IMG/VR virus record: IMGVR_UViG_3300044984_002789
Span: 1-50,594 of that record
DNA length: 50,594 bases
Direction: 5' to 3' (one strand)
Source of the DNA: a virus
Position 1 is the stretch's first letter. The number at the start of each line of letters is the position of its first letter. The notes under the pieces are model-generated. The model saw only the letters and a list, made by a program, of their open reading frames with translations. It did no database searches and was not told the DNA's origin. This document shows positions 1 through 9,457 of this stretch, in pieces. A program made the position numbers and the translations under genes.

Positions 1-1
1 G

Positions 2-2884
2 TATCAGGAAGATTACGCTGCATTACTAAGTAGTCTTGGACCGTACGGTGGACAGTTTCAAGATGAATTACAGGAATTAACTAAAACTTTAGATGGTGCT
101 AAACTAGAGCAAGCTAAAACAGCATTTTTAACTAAGCTACAATCTACCAGTGGCATAATAGATAAGCAAGATGCTAGTGGTAGAAACACCGATATATTTA
201 AAGCACTTACTGAGTTATTGAGAGTTGGTAGAAATGCTGATGGTACCGCAAAGGTACAGGGTAAGTGGTTTGAAGAGTTAGTAAAAGTTAATAATCAGTT
301 AACTAATGGAATGACTGGGGTTAGTAGCGTTAATGTTTACGATAGTGTAACGGAAGATGCTGTAAAAAATCTACTAGCAGCACAAGTTGGGTTTGTAACT
401 GATATTAAAAATAGTTTTTCACAAGTTCACGCTGATATATTAAATGAGGCGGTAGCCGCCACTGCATCACAGCTTGGAAGAGATCATGTTAGTGTATTAA
501 CTGCAGTTGAAAACTATGCGGCGCAATCTATTAGTGCATTTGAAGCTAATGGTGCAAGAGTACTATCAGAGGCTGCTAAAACTTTTGCTGATGGGTCAGA
601 AGTAGAGTTACAAAACACTGTTGTTGCATTAGTGCGTGAAGCGCTAGTTGGCTCTAATAATCAAGCAGATGAGCTAAAGTCGTATGAGCAATTAAAATAT
701 ATTGGTGATTATAATCAGTATATGGCTCAATTAACTGAAAAGTTGTTAAGCACTAATCAAATATTAGGCAAAGAAGACACCAAGCTATTACAAAATCTAA
801 TCAAAAGTGGAAAAGATTCAGGCATTACTGATTCCGCAATGCTTGACGCTTTGGCAGATATTCAAGCTAAAGTAGCCACCGGTATTGATGTTAAAGTTGC
901 TGATTCTGTAACGAATAAGTTAACAGAATCACAAGCGCAGCTATCGGATGCATTTTCCCGAACTGCGGTAGATTTAGAGGGCTACAACAAAGGTCAAGGT
1001 AAAGCACTAGCAACCCTGCGTAGTAGTAATACAGCTACTGGTAAAATGCTTGCCGAGCTAGCTGCTATTAAACGCAACAATGGATCAATATCAGGTGGGG
1101 ATGTTCGTGGTGCGGTAGAAACAGCAGGTGGTGGCGACGCTATTGCAAAAGAAGTGCTTGGTGCTGTTGGTACTATGGTAAAAGCGGTATACGTTTTTGC
1201 AAAAGATGTTAGTAAGTTTACATCTACAGAATACGATGCGTTTGTAAGCAACAACATACAGCTAGATCGTACCGCTACCGGATCAACTAACGCAACTAAA
1301 CTAGACCTCGGTGAAGCTGATTTCATGAAGGTGTTTAGCGATTATAAAACCGCGTGGGTGAATGAAGGTGTTGGAGCTATAACGCAACAAATGCAAGCAA
1401 CTCATGATCAATATGAGCGCGTGTACGGTACCGATCCACAGGTTATAGCAAAAAATCAGTTAGCATTTAAGCAATTATCACAAATAACTGGATTAACTAC
1501 TGATCAGATTGCTGATATGCAACATAGCATGAAGCAAATGTCAACGGTTGTTGGATTAAGTACTCAAGAAATGACAGATATGACTATGAACATATCTAAA
1601 GATGCAGCATTTAGAAGCACATTACAAAAAATGAATTCTGCAGATCGTGCCGCAAGAGTAATGCAAATTCAAAAACAAGTAGAGTTTGCAGCTGCATTAG
1701 GTATGTCAAAAGAAGCTACTGAAGAGTTTGCTAAAGCGGTGCTTACAGTTGGTGAAGGGCTTTCACCAGAGGAGATTTTAGGTGATGTTGGCGGTATAAC
1801 TAATTTTGTGGCTACACTAACCCAAGCTGGTCAGCAAGTAGGTGTATCAGCAATTGACTACGGGTTGTCTGCTGACAAAATGAATGCATACAACGATGCA
1901 TTAATGATTAATGCTAGTGCACGTACCGAAGAGCAAAATAAATTAGTAGCTGAAACTGGAACACAAATTGCAAAGTTTAAGAATGATATTGAACAAGCGC
2001 AAAATGAACAAATTAAGGGCCTAGCTACACCTGAAGAGAAAAAAACCGCATCTCAGCAATTTGCAGGTATTAATACTGTTGCAAAGATGAGTGAAGCAAA
2101 ACTATCAGATGCACTAAAAAAGACAATTGAAGTTCCAGCAAGTCAACAATTAGAACAAGAATCTGCACTTAATCGTATGAAAAATGGTGCAAGTATAGAA
2201 GAGGTCAAAGCACAGGGTGAAGCGCTACAAAAAGCACAAGAGCCTGCATATCTTGAAGCTGAAAAAACTCTAGCTGATACGTTAAATCACATTTCAGCGC
2301 TATTTGATGGGTTAGCTGGCGCTGTTGCAACCGCAGTAGCGGCATTAGTGTTAGGTGGTGGTGCGTTACAAAAAGGTGTTGGGTTAGCTAGAGCAGCCGG
2401 AACTGCAGCAACTGCGATAGAAGGTGCGGGTATGTTAACTATGGCGGGTGAAGCTATTGCCGGTATAGGTACTATGGTTGCTGGAGCAGTGTCATCACCG
2501 GTAGTGCTTGGTGCACTTGGAGCTGCAGCGGTAGGTTATGCTGGATACGAGGCTTATAAGTACTTTTCAGATGATGATAAATCTGAAGGTACTGCAAAAC
2601 CAGCTGCTGATGCTAATAAACAAACTGCGGTTCAAATTACACCTGAAGAACCTAAAAAACTACCATCGACTCAAATTACAGAATCATTAAGTAATGAAAT
2701 ATCAGCTACAATTGCTGATGTTGGTAAACAATTACTAACATTCCTTGGTAGCGTTCCAGGTGATGTTACAAATACAGCTGCTTCAAATGCAGCGTTACTA
2801 GAGGTGATGAGCAACTGGGTTAAATCACAATCTAACCTAACTCCAGTGCCCGTTATAACACCGCAACCAAACGTTACACGGTAG
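2..2884 (+). CDS. Tail tape-measure-like protein, 5' partial
   Basis: The frame is open from base 2 with no credible start inside the window, so the gene enters from the left; about 960 residues are visible. The protein is alanine-rich and largely helical, with long stretches lacking Pro and Gly. A strongly hydrophobic Ala/Gly-rich block is encoded at about 2290-2560, followed by a charged linker (DDDKSEG) and a short C-terminal domain. Long helical proteins with a hydrophobic segment near the C-terminus, next to baseplate genes, are typical of tape-measure proteins, which set tail length and are ejected during DNA entry. It converges with the next gene and overlaps it by 11 bases. It could instead be another large virion protein, since no family motif is decisive. 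Confidence 0.5.
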   Translation, partial: YQEDYAALLSSLGPYGGQFQDELQELTKTLDGAKLEQAKTAFLTKLQSTSGIIDKQDASGRNTDIFKALTELLRVGRNADGTAKVQGKWFEELVKVNNQLTNGMTGVSSVNVYDSVTEDAVKNLLAAQVGFVTDIKNSFSQVHADILNEAVAATASQLGRDHVSVLTAVENYAAQSISAFEANGARVLSEAAKTFADGSEVELQNTVVALVREALVGSNNQADELKSYEQLKYIGDYNQYMAQLTEKLLSTNQILGKEDTKLLQNLIKSGKDSGITDSAMLDALADIQAKVATGIDVKVADSVTNKLTESQAQLSDAFSRTAVDLEGYNKGQGKALATLRSSNTATGKMLAELAAIKRNNGSISGGDVRGAVETAGGGDAIAKEVLGAVGTMVKAVYVFAKDVSKFTSTEYDAFVSNNIQLDRTATGSTNATKLDLGEADFMKVFSDYKTAWVNEGVGAITQQMQATHDQYERVYGTDPQVIAKNQLAFKQLSQITGLTTDQIADMQHSMKQMSTVVGLSTQEMTDMTMNISKDAAFRSTLQKMNSADRAARVMQIQKQVEFAAALGMSKEATEEFAKAVLTVGEGLSPEEILGDVGGITNFVATLTQAGQQVGVSAIDYGLSADKMNAYNDALMINASARTEEQNKLVAETGTQIAKFKNDIEQAQNEQIKGLATPEEKKTASQQFAGINTVAKMSEAKLSDALKKTIEVPASQQLEQESALNRMKNGASIEEVKAQGEALQKAQEPAYLEAEKTLADTLNHISALFDGLAGAVATAVAALVLGGGALQKGVGLARAAGTAATAIEGAGMLTMAGEAIAGIGTMVAGAVSSPVVLGALGAAAVGYAGYEAYKYFSDDDKSEGTAKPAADANKQTAVQITPEEPKKLPSTQITESLSNEISATIADVGKQLLTFLGSVPGDVTNTAASNAALLEVMSNWVKSQSNLTPVPVITPQPNVTR

Positions 2885-3929
2885 GTTGTTGACCTTGTTG
2901 TGCAGGTTGTTGTTCTGGTTGTGTTTGCTGTGCAGGTTGAGCAGCTCCACGAGCAGTTGCTTGCTTATTAATCATAGCTAATTGCTGCTGTAATCTACGA
3001 ATCTGATCATCATATAATTTACTTGCACGAGCTTTTTGTACAGATATTGCAGCAATTTTGGTTTGAATTGCATTTACATTAGCTGTAATATCTTCATTCA
3101 TAACATCGTTAAAATCCATAACACCTTCATATGTTGGAGTATTAGTTACTTCATTACGGTATTTCGCTAATTTAGCCAATCTATCCGCTTCTTTCTTTTC
3201 TTCAGCTTGCTTCTTAAAGTGCTCTTCAGCACGAAGCATATCTTCTTCATTTTTAACTTTAGTGTTAGTTAATTGAATAGTTAACTTTGCTTGCTCAGCT
3301 TCAGCTTGAGCTGTCTTTGCTTTTGCTTCAGCCGTTTTTGAATCAGCATCCGCTTTTAACATATCAATAACTTTAAGTAGTATGCTTGAATCATCTACAG
3401 CAGGTGCCGCTGGTGGTAGCTCAGCAGGTAGTTCACCCTCTGCTCCCTCTGGTGGAACATCACCCTCAGGTTTATCACCATCTTTTTTGGTATCAAGCAC
3501 ATTATCAACTTCTTCATCTTCTGGTAGCTTTGGCCACTCAACATATAAGATATCAAAAGAGTTTCTTAAGTTAAATAAAATTTCGTTAACATCAACGTGA
3601 TCTTCATCTTGTAATATCTTACTTAACGCCTGTTTAAACTCACCATCTTGCTCTTTGCTAACATATACTTTTGTAATATTACCATCAGCATCTTCTATAC
3701 CATACGCTACAGAATCTTGTTTAAGCTCATTTGCTTTTTCTGCACCTTGTAATTTTGACACTACATCAACACTACTAAAATCATTAACTTTTTTATCTTC
3801 TGTCAACTTGTACTTTTTCTTACGCTTACGTGTTATTGGTTTTGAAAACATTGGCGCACGAAATCCAGCGATATCTCCACCAGAGATCGCAGCGTCACCG
3901 CTTTCATTTAAATAATCTGTCAGTCTCAT
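2874..3929 (-). CDS. Putative virion protein with capsid-targeting-like N-terminus and coiled coil
   Basis: A GTG at 3941 is in frame, but the Shine-Dalgarno GGAG abuts it; the same GGAG lies 11 bases before the ATG at 3929, so the protein most likely starts MRLTDYLNESG (351 aa). This N-terminus matches those of five other proteins in the window and has L-N-E at residues 7-9, like a T4 prohead-protease site. A basic patch (RKRKKK) follows near residue 35. The middle is acidic and Pro-rich, then comes a long Ala/Lys/Glu coiled coil, and the C-terminus is Gln/Pro-rich (repeated QQ, QPAQQ). A late-type TATAAATA box lies upstream. I know similar unannotated proteins in T4-like phages but cannot name a function. 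A virion component is the best inference. Confidence 0.6.
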   Translation of the reverse strand: MRLTDYLNESGDAAISGGDIAGFRAPMFSKPITRKRKKKYKLTEDKKVNDFSSVDVVSKLQGAEKANELKQDSVAYGIEDADGNITKVYVSKEQDGEFKQALSKILQDEDHVDVNEILFNLRNSFDILYVEWPKLPEDEEVDNVLDTKKDGDKPEGDVPPEGAEGELPAELPPAAPAVDDSSILLKVIDMLKADADSKTAEAKAKTAQAEAEQAKLTIQLTNTKVKNEEDMLRAEEHFKKQAEEKKEADRLAKLAKYRNEVTNTPTYEGVMDFNDVMNEDITANVNAIQTKIAAISVQKARASKLYDDQIRRLQQQLAMINKQATARGAAQPAQQTQPEQQPAQQGQQPTV

Positions 3930-3956
3930 TATGCTATACACTCCGGAGATACAACT

Positions 3957-3978
3957 AATAAATATGATTATATTTATA
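3957..3978. promoter_or_regulatory. Divergent late-type promoter boxes forming an inverted repeat
   Basis: ATAAATAT (3958-3965), GATT, ATATTTAT (3970-3977) form a perfect inverted repeat. Read leftward it contains TATAAATA (3971-3978), identical to the T4 late promoter consensus, 41 bases before the ATG at 3929. Read rightward it contains AATAAATA (3957-3964), one mismatch, 30 bases before the ATG at 3995. It is placed to drive both divergent genes. Confidence 0.5.
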
Positions 3979-3994
3979 AAACTAAGAGATAGCT

Positions 3995-4663
3995 ATGACC
4001 ACCTTGATTTTATCGGAAAATAACATACCACAAGAAACAGCTAAATTACTAGAAACATTTAGCACTACCTGGCCATTTACTCAATCTGTTACATGTGAAG
4101 ATGCAACTCTGTTATACACGCATTGCCCATCATTAGATGATATCTCAAATAATATTCCAGTGTTTCATATCTATGAATATCAAGGGCAATATGTTTGTGG
4201 TGTCTCTAATTTTATAGGTAATGCATATACCCTTAGTAAAACAATAATATTAGAGTCGACGATTGGGCAGCACGTTGATATAACTATTATGGGATTAAAT
4301 AACAATCAACCAATTAAAAGTAAAGTTGATACCGGTGCTGCATGCTGCAGCTTAAATGCAAAAAACATTAAATTAACTGATAGTACGGTTGAGTTTGAAT
4401 ACGGTAATTCAAAATACAAATTTAATTTATCTGGGCATCAACAAATTGAAACCGCAGATAATGGTGTTGAAGAACGTCCAGTAATAACAGTTACTTGCAA
4501 ATTAGGTAATGAAGTTATTAAAAATGTTCAAGTTAATCTTAACGATCGTACTGGATTAGATGACTTCTTAGCTGGTGTAAATTTGTTAAAACATACTAAT
4601 AGCACAATCGACCCTAAACTTGAAGGCTTAATATCACAGTGCTTAGCCCTCCTATCATCTTAA
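3995..4663 (+). CDS. Retropepsin-like aspartyl protease (RimK-associated/PF05618-like)
   Basis: The 222-residue protein has an N-terminal region of unknown type (about 1-85) and a C-terminal domain with VDTGA at 111-115 followed by S-L-N-A. This is the catalytic loop of single-domain retropepsin-like proteases of the 'ATP-dependent zinc protease' family PF05618 (typically DTGA-x-x-S-x-L-x-A). Downstream, RPVITVTCKLG, NVQVNLNDR and the hydrophobic FLAGVNLL match the family's later strands (usual form LTDR...PxLLGR). These proteases work as dimers with one Asp per subunit. The gene sits between virion genes with a late-type box upstream, so a role in maturing a virion or tail protein is possible, but that is inference. 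It overlaps the next gene by 25 bases. Confidence 0.62.
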   Translation: MTTLILSENNIPQETAKLLETFSTTWPFTQSVTCEDATLLYTHCPSLDDISNNIPVFHIYEYQGQYVCGVSNFIGNAYTLSKTIILESTIGQHVDITIMGLNNNQPIKSKVDTGAACCSLNAKNIKLTDSTVEFEYGNSKYKFNLSGHQQIETADNGVEERPVITVTCKLGNEVIKNVQVNLNDRTGLDDFLAGVNLLKHTNSTIDPKLEGLISQCLALLSS

Positions 4664-5154
4664 TAGACGGTTTTATACCACCACTAAAATGTCAATCTGA
4701 TAATGTGTTGGAATTCACCACTCATAAAGCTAATAGCGTGATTGCTGTTGTTGAAAAGTATTATAATGTCAAAATAGCTGAATTAGTACCTGCAAATTTT
4801 GGTGATGTAATCGTACGGCCAATTTGTGATAATAGTGTATATTTTAATAGAAAATGGACCCGTATAAACAAATACGATTTTACTGGATACATACCTATCA
4901 GCACATACAATAATACAACACCATTTGATATATCTACTGATGTGTATGGTGGCGAATTAATATTTAAGACATTTAAATTTAAACATGCACCAAATATGGG
5001 TGAGCTACTAATATTTCCTAGCGCACCAAATTTTATTCATTATCATGATACTGTAAAGATTGGTAACTTACAGTATATTAAATTTTATATGGTATGCGAT
5101 ACACCATACGTGTACGATTATCGAAAATTTAACAATATTTGTAGTAAATGGTAA
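4639..5154 (+). CDS. 2OG-Fe(II) oxygenase-like fold protein, probably degenerate
   Basis: The start is GTG inside the end of the preceding gene, with GAAGG 12 bases upstream; no later start fits better (171 aa). The C-terminal half has the signature of prolyl-hydroxylase-like 2OG-Fe(II) oxygenases: YGGELIF, then GELLIFPS, then a distal H (about FIHYHDTV) and G-x-x-QY where the family usually has G-x-RY. The proximal iron ligand motif HxD is not visible: the expected place, before the GGEL strand, reads ISTYNNTTPFD. The fold call is therefore better supported than enzymatic activity. Such proteins are common in T4-like phages of aquatic bacteria. It lies between a protease-like gene and the spike gene and may be a virion part. 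Confidence 0.45.
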   Translation: MLSPPIILIDGFIPPLKCQSDNVLEFTTHKANSVIAVVEKYYNVKIAELVPANFGDVIVRPICDNSVYFNRKWTRINKYDFTGYIPISTYNNTTPFDISTDVYGGELIFKTFKFKHAPNMGELLIFPSAPNFIHYHDTVKIGNLQYIKFYMVCDTPYVYDYRKFNNICSKW

Positions 5155-5180
5155 GCTACACTAATTAATAAGGGTAAGTA

Positions 5181-8100
5181 ATGTACGGTCCAAATCAAAA
5201 CGTAAATCCATATACAGTGGTATCTACTGGGTTAATAGTAGATACTAACGACCCGCAAGGTCGAGGTAGAATAAAAGTATATTGTCAAGCATACGGAGAC
5301 TTACCAGGTACGCCATACGAAAACTTACCGTGGTGCAACTATATTACTCCATTTGGTGGAATGATATCTACAAATATTAATAGAGGTCCAGATGATTCTG
5401 TAACGGAAGGATCTACATCGTATGGCATGTGGGCACTACCAAAAGTCGGTTCTGAAGCTGTTATTATGTGCTTAAATGGTGATCCAACTAGCAGAGTCTT
5501 CTTTGGATGTATGCCTCCTAGATTCATGGAACATACTATGCCTCATGGTAGACATATTAAAGATAAAGATGGTAAATATTCTGGCCCACTATCATCTACC
5601 GAAAAACCTATTCAACCATTATCAACTAACATAACAAAAGCGTTTGGCACAGATACTAAACGTCCTGAATACGTATCCCGTGTTACAGATCCAGGGGTAA
5701 CTGGATTAAGTGATCAATATATAAAAAACAAGTATACAGAATCACAAGTTGCTGATACCACGTCTGGATATAAACGATCTAGAATTAATCCAGATCGTAA
5801 ATTTACTGCCAATGGTGACAACTACGATAGTCAGATATATTCAATGACTACACCAGGATTTCACTCATGGTCAATGGATGATAGCGCTGATAATTGTAGA
5901 ATACGTATTAGATCTTCTTGTGGACATAATATTATAATTGATGATACTAATGAAAGAATATACATTAACACAGCTGAAGGTAATAACTGGATTGAACTTG
6001 ATCAAGATGGATCTATTGATATCTACGCTAGTCAATCAATATCTATTAATTCTGATGCAGATATTAATTTAAATGCAAAGCAGTCTATCAGAATGCACGC
6101 AGAAGATATACACATGAATGCTAATCATGATATCGTACTATCATCTAATCATGTCATCAGTAACAGTAGCGACGTTATAACCTCTACTGCAAAAACAAAT
6201 TATTATGTACGTTCACAAAAAACTAACTTACGTAGCACTAAAGAAATTAACACTACTAGCGATAAGATAACTACTATTGCAAAATCAAACTGCTACATTC
6301 AAGGTAAGGTGCTTAACCTTAAAGGTACTACAGCGTTAAAAGCTGAAGGTAAACGTACAACAGTTACCGGTACAAATAATCTAGTATTAAGTGGCAATAC
6401 ACTTGATGCGGTTACAACTAAATTTAACATTACTAATAAATCATCACTAACTATTAGAAGTGGTTCAATAATACTAGGTAGTGCCGCTATTAGTGCAACC
6501 AGTGGTATAGTAGCACCACAAGCTGTAGCAAGTAAGACTAAAGCAGCTCTAGGTGTTGCAGGCTCAGTTGGTTCAACTGGTGCAGACGTTACACCGGTAT
6601 TAGTCGATGGAGTTTTAGTTGATCCAACTGTAACACCAGTTTCAAGTGATACGTCAGGTGATAGTGCTGCTTCTAACCTAACATCTGCACAACTAGCTCA
6701 GGTATTGGGATCTATTTCAAGTGATAGTATTAGCGACACTATGGCAAATATGCCTAGTGAAGATCTTGGTCGTGCGTTATCAGAAATGTCAGATGAGGTT
6801 GTTAGTAATCTGCTTAGTAGTGTTGGTGCAGATATGTTTGGGCAAGTATCATCAAATATACCAGCTGATATGCTACCTGGTATTCTAGATAAGATTAGTG
6901 GAGCTGCAGCTGGCGGTATAATGCAATCATTACCACCAGAAGACTTAGATGGTATTTTATCTCAATTACCGTCACCTCAATTAGGTAATATATTATCAAA
7001 AATTCCATCGGATCAAATTAACGATGTGGTAGATAATATACCAGATACTAACATATTAAACGATATGCAAAGTGCTAAATTAGGTGACATGTTATCAAAT
7101 ATGCAGTCAGATAAATTAGCAGCATTATTAGAAAAAATAGATCCTAATACGGTATGTAATTTACATCCTGCGCTCGCAGGCGAGTTAATTGCACGTGCAA
7201 ATACAGAAAAATCTACTGTAGATGCAAACGGGGTTGCAGTAGATCAAAACACTGTTACTCCTGATAACGCGCTTAAGTATCCTAATTTTGGTAGAATTTT
7301 AGCAACTAGATCACCAGACGAGATTAATAGTGTACTAGCTAATATGGAGCCATCTGCATTAGGCGAAGCAATGTCGTATATACCGACCGACAAATTAACC
7401 GTAGATAGCACCGGGGTTCAACGATTTGATACATCGAAAATTATTCCCGGTAATTTTCAAAGCACCTTTTCAAATAGCATGACTGGTGCAGATATTGGCG
7501 CAAAAATTGCTGATTTACCACCTGAAGATGTCAATAATCTTATGGAGCAAATGTCACCAGATCAACGCGGTCAACTGCTAACCATGGTGCCAGATACCGG
7601 TGTTGTACTACCACAAGTATCTAAATTTTTAACAAGTTTAAGTGACAAGGATAAAGTTGCAGTATTTACATCTGCTGCAAGTATGGATGCAACTGAAGCG
7701 CTAAATAGTATGACAAATGATGAAGTTACGCAAATGAGTGCGGTGCTTCCAACGTTAAGTGGTCCTGATGCAACTGGAGTATTATCCGACTTTAATGATA
7801 AAGACGTAACATCACTACTAAATGGTATGGAGCCAGATGATGTTGGTAGTATGTTAAAAGATATACCAATTAATGATTTTACTGATTTAATTAATCGTGC
7901 ACCACTTGCTGATTTAATTGATGTATTCTCAAATATGTCACCTGAATTATTGGGAGCTGATCTTGCACGTATCCCAGATGAGGAGCTTAATAACTTCTTA
8001 ATGAGCATGCCAAACGAAACAATGATGAGTTTGTTGGATAAAATACCTGATCAAGATAGGGCAGCGATATTAACAAAAATGAATGGACCTAGAGCTGCAT

Positions 8101-8267
8101 CATCATCAGCTGCATTAATAGCCGCATATCCATTGAGAATACCAAAACACGAACCATGGATTAGGTCAGATAATAAATCTAATACTGACATGACTCAGAA
8201 ATATACAAATAATGAGGCTGAAATTGGACGGACTCATAAAACTAGAAATAAGTATTGGAGTAGGTAA
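5181..8267 (+). CDS. gp5-like baseplate central spike protein with OB domain, beta-helix and C-terminal helical repeats
   Basis: Residues about 10-115 form a gp5-type OB-fold (Y-T-x-V...DPQGRGRIKVYC...PW...GSEAVIM), the platform of the tail needle. Residues about 233-440 are short Ile/Asn/Asp-rich repeats (for example SISINSDADINLNAKQSI), as in triple-stranded beta-helix spikes. No lysozyme domain lies between them, unlike T4 gp5. From about 500 to 970 the protein carries many short repeats of the pattern LPxEDLxxILxxLP, which resemble the MgtE N-terminal superhelical repeat and are unusual on a spike. The tail ends IPKHEPWIRSDN; a similar HEPW element occurs in other phage gp5 proteins. It should puncture the outer membrane. 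The next gene overlaps it by one base. Confidence 0.85.
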   Translation: MYGPNQNVNPYTVVSTGLIVDTNDPQGRGRIKVYCQAYGDLPGTPYENLPWCNYITPFGGMISTNINRGPDDSVTEGSTSYGMWALPKVGSEAVIMCLNGDPTSRVFFGCMPPRFMEHTMPHGRHIKDKDGKYSGPLSSTEKPIQPLSTNITKAFGTDTKRPEYVSRVTDPGVTGLSDQYIKNKYTESQVADTTSGYKRSRINPDRKFTANGDNYDSQIYSMTTPGFHSWSMDDSADNCRIRIRSSCGHNIIIDDTNERIYINTAEGNNWIELDQDGSIDIYASQSISINSDADINLNAKQSIRMHAEDIHMNANHDIVLSSNHVISNSSDVITSTAKTNYYVRSQKTNLRSTKEINTTSDKITTIAKSNCYIQGKVLNLKGTTALKAEGKRTTVTGTNNLVLSGNTLDAVTTKFNITNKSSLTIRSGSIILGSAAISATSGIVAPQAVASKTKAALGVAGSVGSTGADVTPVLVDGVLVDPTVTPVSSDTSGDSAASNLTSAQLAQVLGSISSDSISDTMANMPSEDLGRALSEMSDEVVSNLLSSVGADMFGQVSSNIPADMLPGILDKISGAAAGGIMQSLPPEDLDGILSQLPSPQLGNILSKIPSDQINDVVDNIPDTNILNDMQSAKLGDMLSNMQSDKLAALLEKIDPNTVCNLHPALAGELIARANTEKSTVDANGVAVDQNTVTPDNALKYPNFGRILATRSPDEINSVLANMEPSALGEAMSYIPTDKLTVDSTGVQRFDTSKIIPGNFQSTFSNSMTGADIGAKIADLPPEDVNNLMEQMSPDQRGQLLTMVPDTGVVLPQVSKFLTSLSDKDKVAVFTSAASMDATEALNSMTNDEVTQMSAVLPTLSGPDATGVLSDFNDKDVTSLLNGMEPDDVGSMLKDIPINDFTDLINRAPLADLIDVFSNMSPELLGADLARIPDEELNNFLMSMPNETMMSLLDKIPDQDRAAILTKMNGPRAASSSAALIAAYPLRIPKHEPWIRSDNKSNTDMTQKYTNNEAEIGRTHKTRNKYWSR

Positions 8268-8854
8268 TGGCACAACGGCAAACAGTTAACACTCTGGGTA
8301 TCGATCTTTCATCGCTTATAGCGACACCAACAGTAAAAGGTACTAATACCAAATCAACTAGTATATTGAATGGTACTAATAACCTTAACTATAACGGTAC
8401 ACTATATAGAGGCTTTTCTACTATCGATTTTAATTCAGGTACAATTAAAAAAGGTGTGTTTCCAGCTACTAATACGCAAGGACTAACATCGCCTATACCA
8501 GCAAATTATAATATTGAAAATCCCGGGAATAATACATTTACCCTTACTGATGTTAGTCTAGTTGAACGGAATATACTAAATCATATTAATACAATAAAAG
8601 GTAGTCGAGTAATGATGCCTGGATTTGGATCAATTATTCCTGAATTGTTATTTGAGCCGTTAGATGATGAAGTAGTGATTCAGGTTGAAGATGAACTTAA
8701 AACAATTATTGCGTATGATCCACGCGTTCAATTATTAAAAATTAAGTCAACTAAAATACCAAATACTAACACGTTAAATGTTGCAATGATGTTAATGTAC
8801 ATTGAATTAAATGTTACTAAAAATATGGACTTTAATTTAGAATTCAGTGCATAA
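8267..8854 (+). CDS. gp25-like baseplate wedge protein
   Basis: This 195-residue protein has a C-terminal GPW/gp25 domain: NHINTIKGSRVMMPGFGS, then LLFEPLDDE, then DPRVQLLKI. This is the family's characteristic order (a loop around PxFG, an acidic helix and the strand after DPR). T4 gp25 is about 132 residues; this one carries an N-terminal extension of about 80 residues (Asn/Thr-rich). gp25 is part of the inner baseplate ring next to gp6 and gp53 and starts sheath assembly. The ATG shares one base with the spike stop codon, so the two are probably translated together. Confidence 0.85.
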   Translation: MAQRQTVNTLGIDLSSLIATPTVKGTNTKSTSILNGTNNLNYNGTLYRGFSTIDFNSGTIKKGVFPATNTQGLTSPIPANYNIENPGNNTFTLTDVSLVERNILNHINTIKGSRVMMPGFGSIIPELLFEPLDDEVVIQVEDELKTIIAYDPRVQLLKIKSTKIPNTNTLNVAMMLMYIELNVTKNMDFNLEFSA

Positions 8855-8857
8855 ATA
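8850..8857 (+). promoter_or_regulatory. Late-type promoter box (CATAAATA)
   Basis: CATAAATA has one mismatch to the T4 late consensus TATAAATA. It overlaps the stop codon region of the gp25-like gene and lies 27 bases before the ATG at 8885, the first gene of the tagged-protein operon. Confidence 0.35.
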
Positions 8858-8884
8858 ATCAATTATACCTTAGAGTTTACAGCA

Positions 8885-9457
8885 ATGAAATTATACGAAA
8901 TCGCAGTTCCAGATGTAGATATTGCTAAATTAAAGCAGTTATGTGCTCCTTATATTGAAGTATTAAAGCATACTGACGGTGCTCCATTATTTCGTGGATA
9001 TAAAGGTAGTAGATTTACCAACGTTGAAGGTTTTAATGTAATAGAACCTAACTTAAATAGAGTTCCGGTTGATACCCCTCGAGTGCTACACGATGCACTA
9101 AATCAATCGTTTAAGCGTGCTTTTGGTTTTCCATATCGCAATGGAGTTTTTGCTTCTAGCAGTTATGATGATGCACGTTATTACGGGCCGGTTTATGCAG
9201 TGTTTCCAATTGGCGAATTGCACTATATTTGGAGCAAACAAATTAGTGATTTATATGTTCAATTGGATAAAACCTTTGACTTTGAGACACTTGAAAGCTC
9301 TAAACAATCATTAATAAATGCTGTTGCTAGCATAGCTGATGCGTATCAAAATAATGAATTGGATAAAGCTATACAAACAGGTCATGAAGTTATGCTTAAC
9401 AATAAGTGTATTATGATTCAAAATTATGGTATGATTAAAGATGCGGTGATGTCGTGA
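8885..9457 (+). CDS. Tagged ADP-ribosyltransferase-like protein, paralog 1
   Basis: First of three tandem paralogs (190 aa) that alternate conserved blocks: C-x-PYIEVLK, LFRG (R38), DTPRVLHD..N, FPYRNGVFASS (S91-S93), FPIGELHYIWS..ISDLY and GHEVM (E168) near the end. The order Arg, Ser-rich strand, Glu is that of R-S-E ADP-ribosyltransferases such as T4 Alt. The usual ExE is reduced to a single Glu here, so I treat this as inference. The N-terminus MKLYEIAVPD belongs to the capsid-targeting-like tag set. It overlaps the next gene by 4 bases (GTGA). The family is widespread and unannotated in T4-like phages as far as I recall. Confidence 0.45.
   Translation: MKLYEIAVPDVDIAKLKQLCAPYIEVLKHTDGAPLFRGYKGSRFTNVEGFNVIEPNLNRVPVDTPRVLHDALNQSFKRAFGFPYRNGVFASSSYDDARYYGPVYAVFPIGELHYIWSKQISDLYVQLDKTFDFETLESSKQSLINAVASIADAYQNNELDKAIQTGHEVMLNNKCIMIQNYGMIKDAVMS

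Noticed and set aside
994-1326. Minus-strand frame of 110 codons inside the tape-measure-like gene
   Set aside because: Ser/Pro/Ala-rich antisense shadow of an alanine-rich coding region; no ribosome site and no domain.
3382-3915. Plus-strand frames opposite the coiled-coil protein
   Set aside because: Low-complexity Ser/His/Leu products that mirror the Glu/Gln-rich coding strand.
7571-8008. Minus-strand frame of 145 codons inside the spike repeats
   Set aside because: Antisense of a repetitive, codon-biased region; Ser/Leu-rich product with no start signal.
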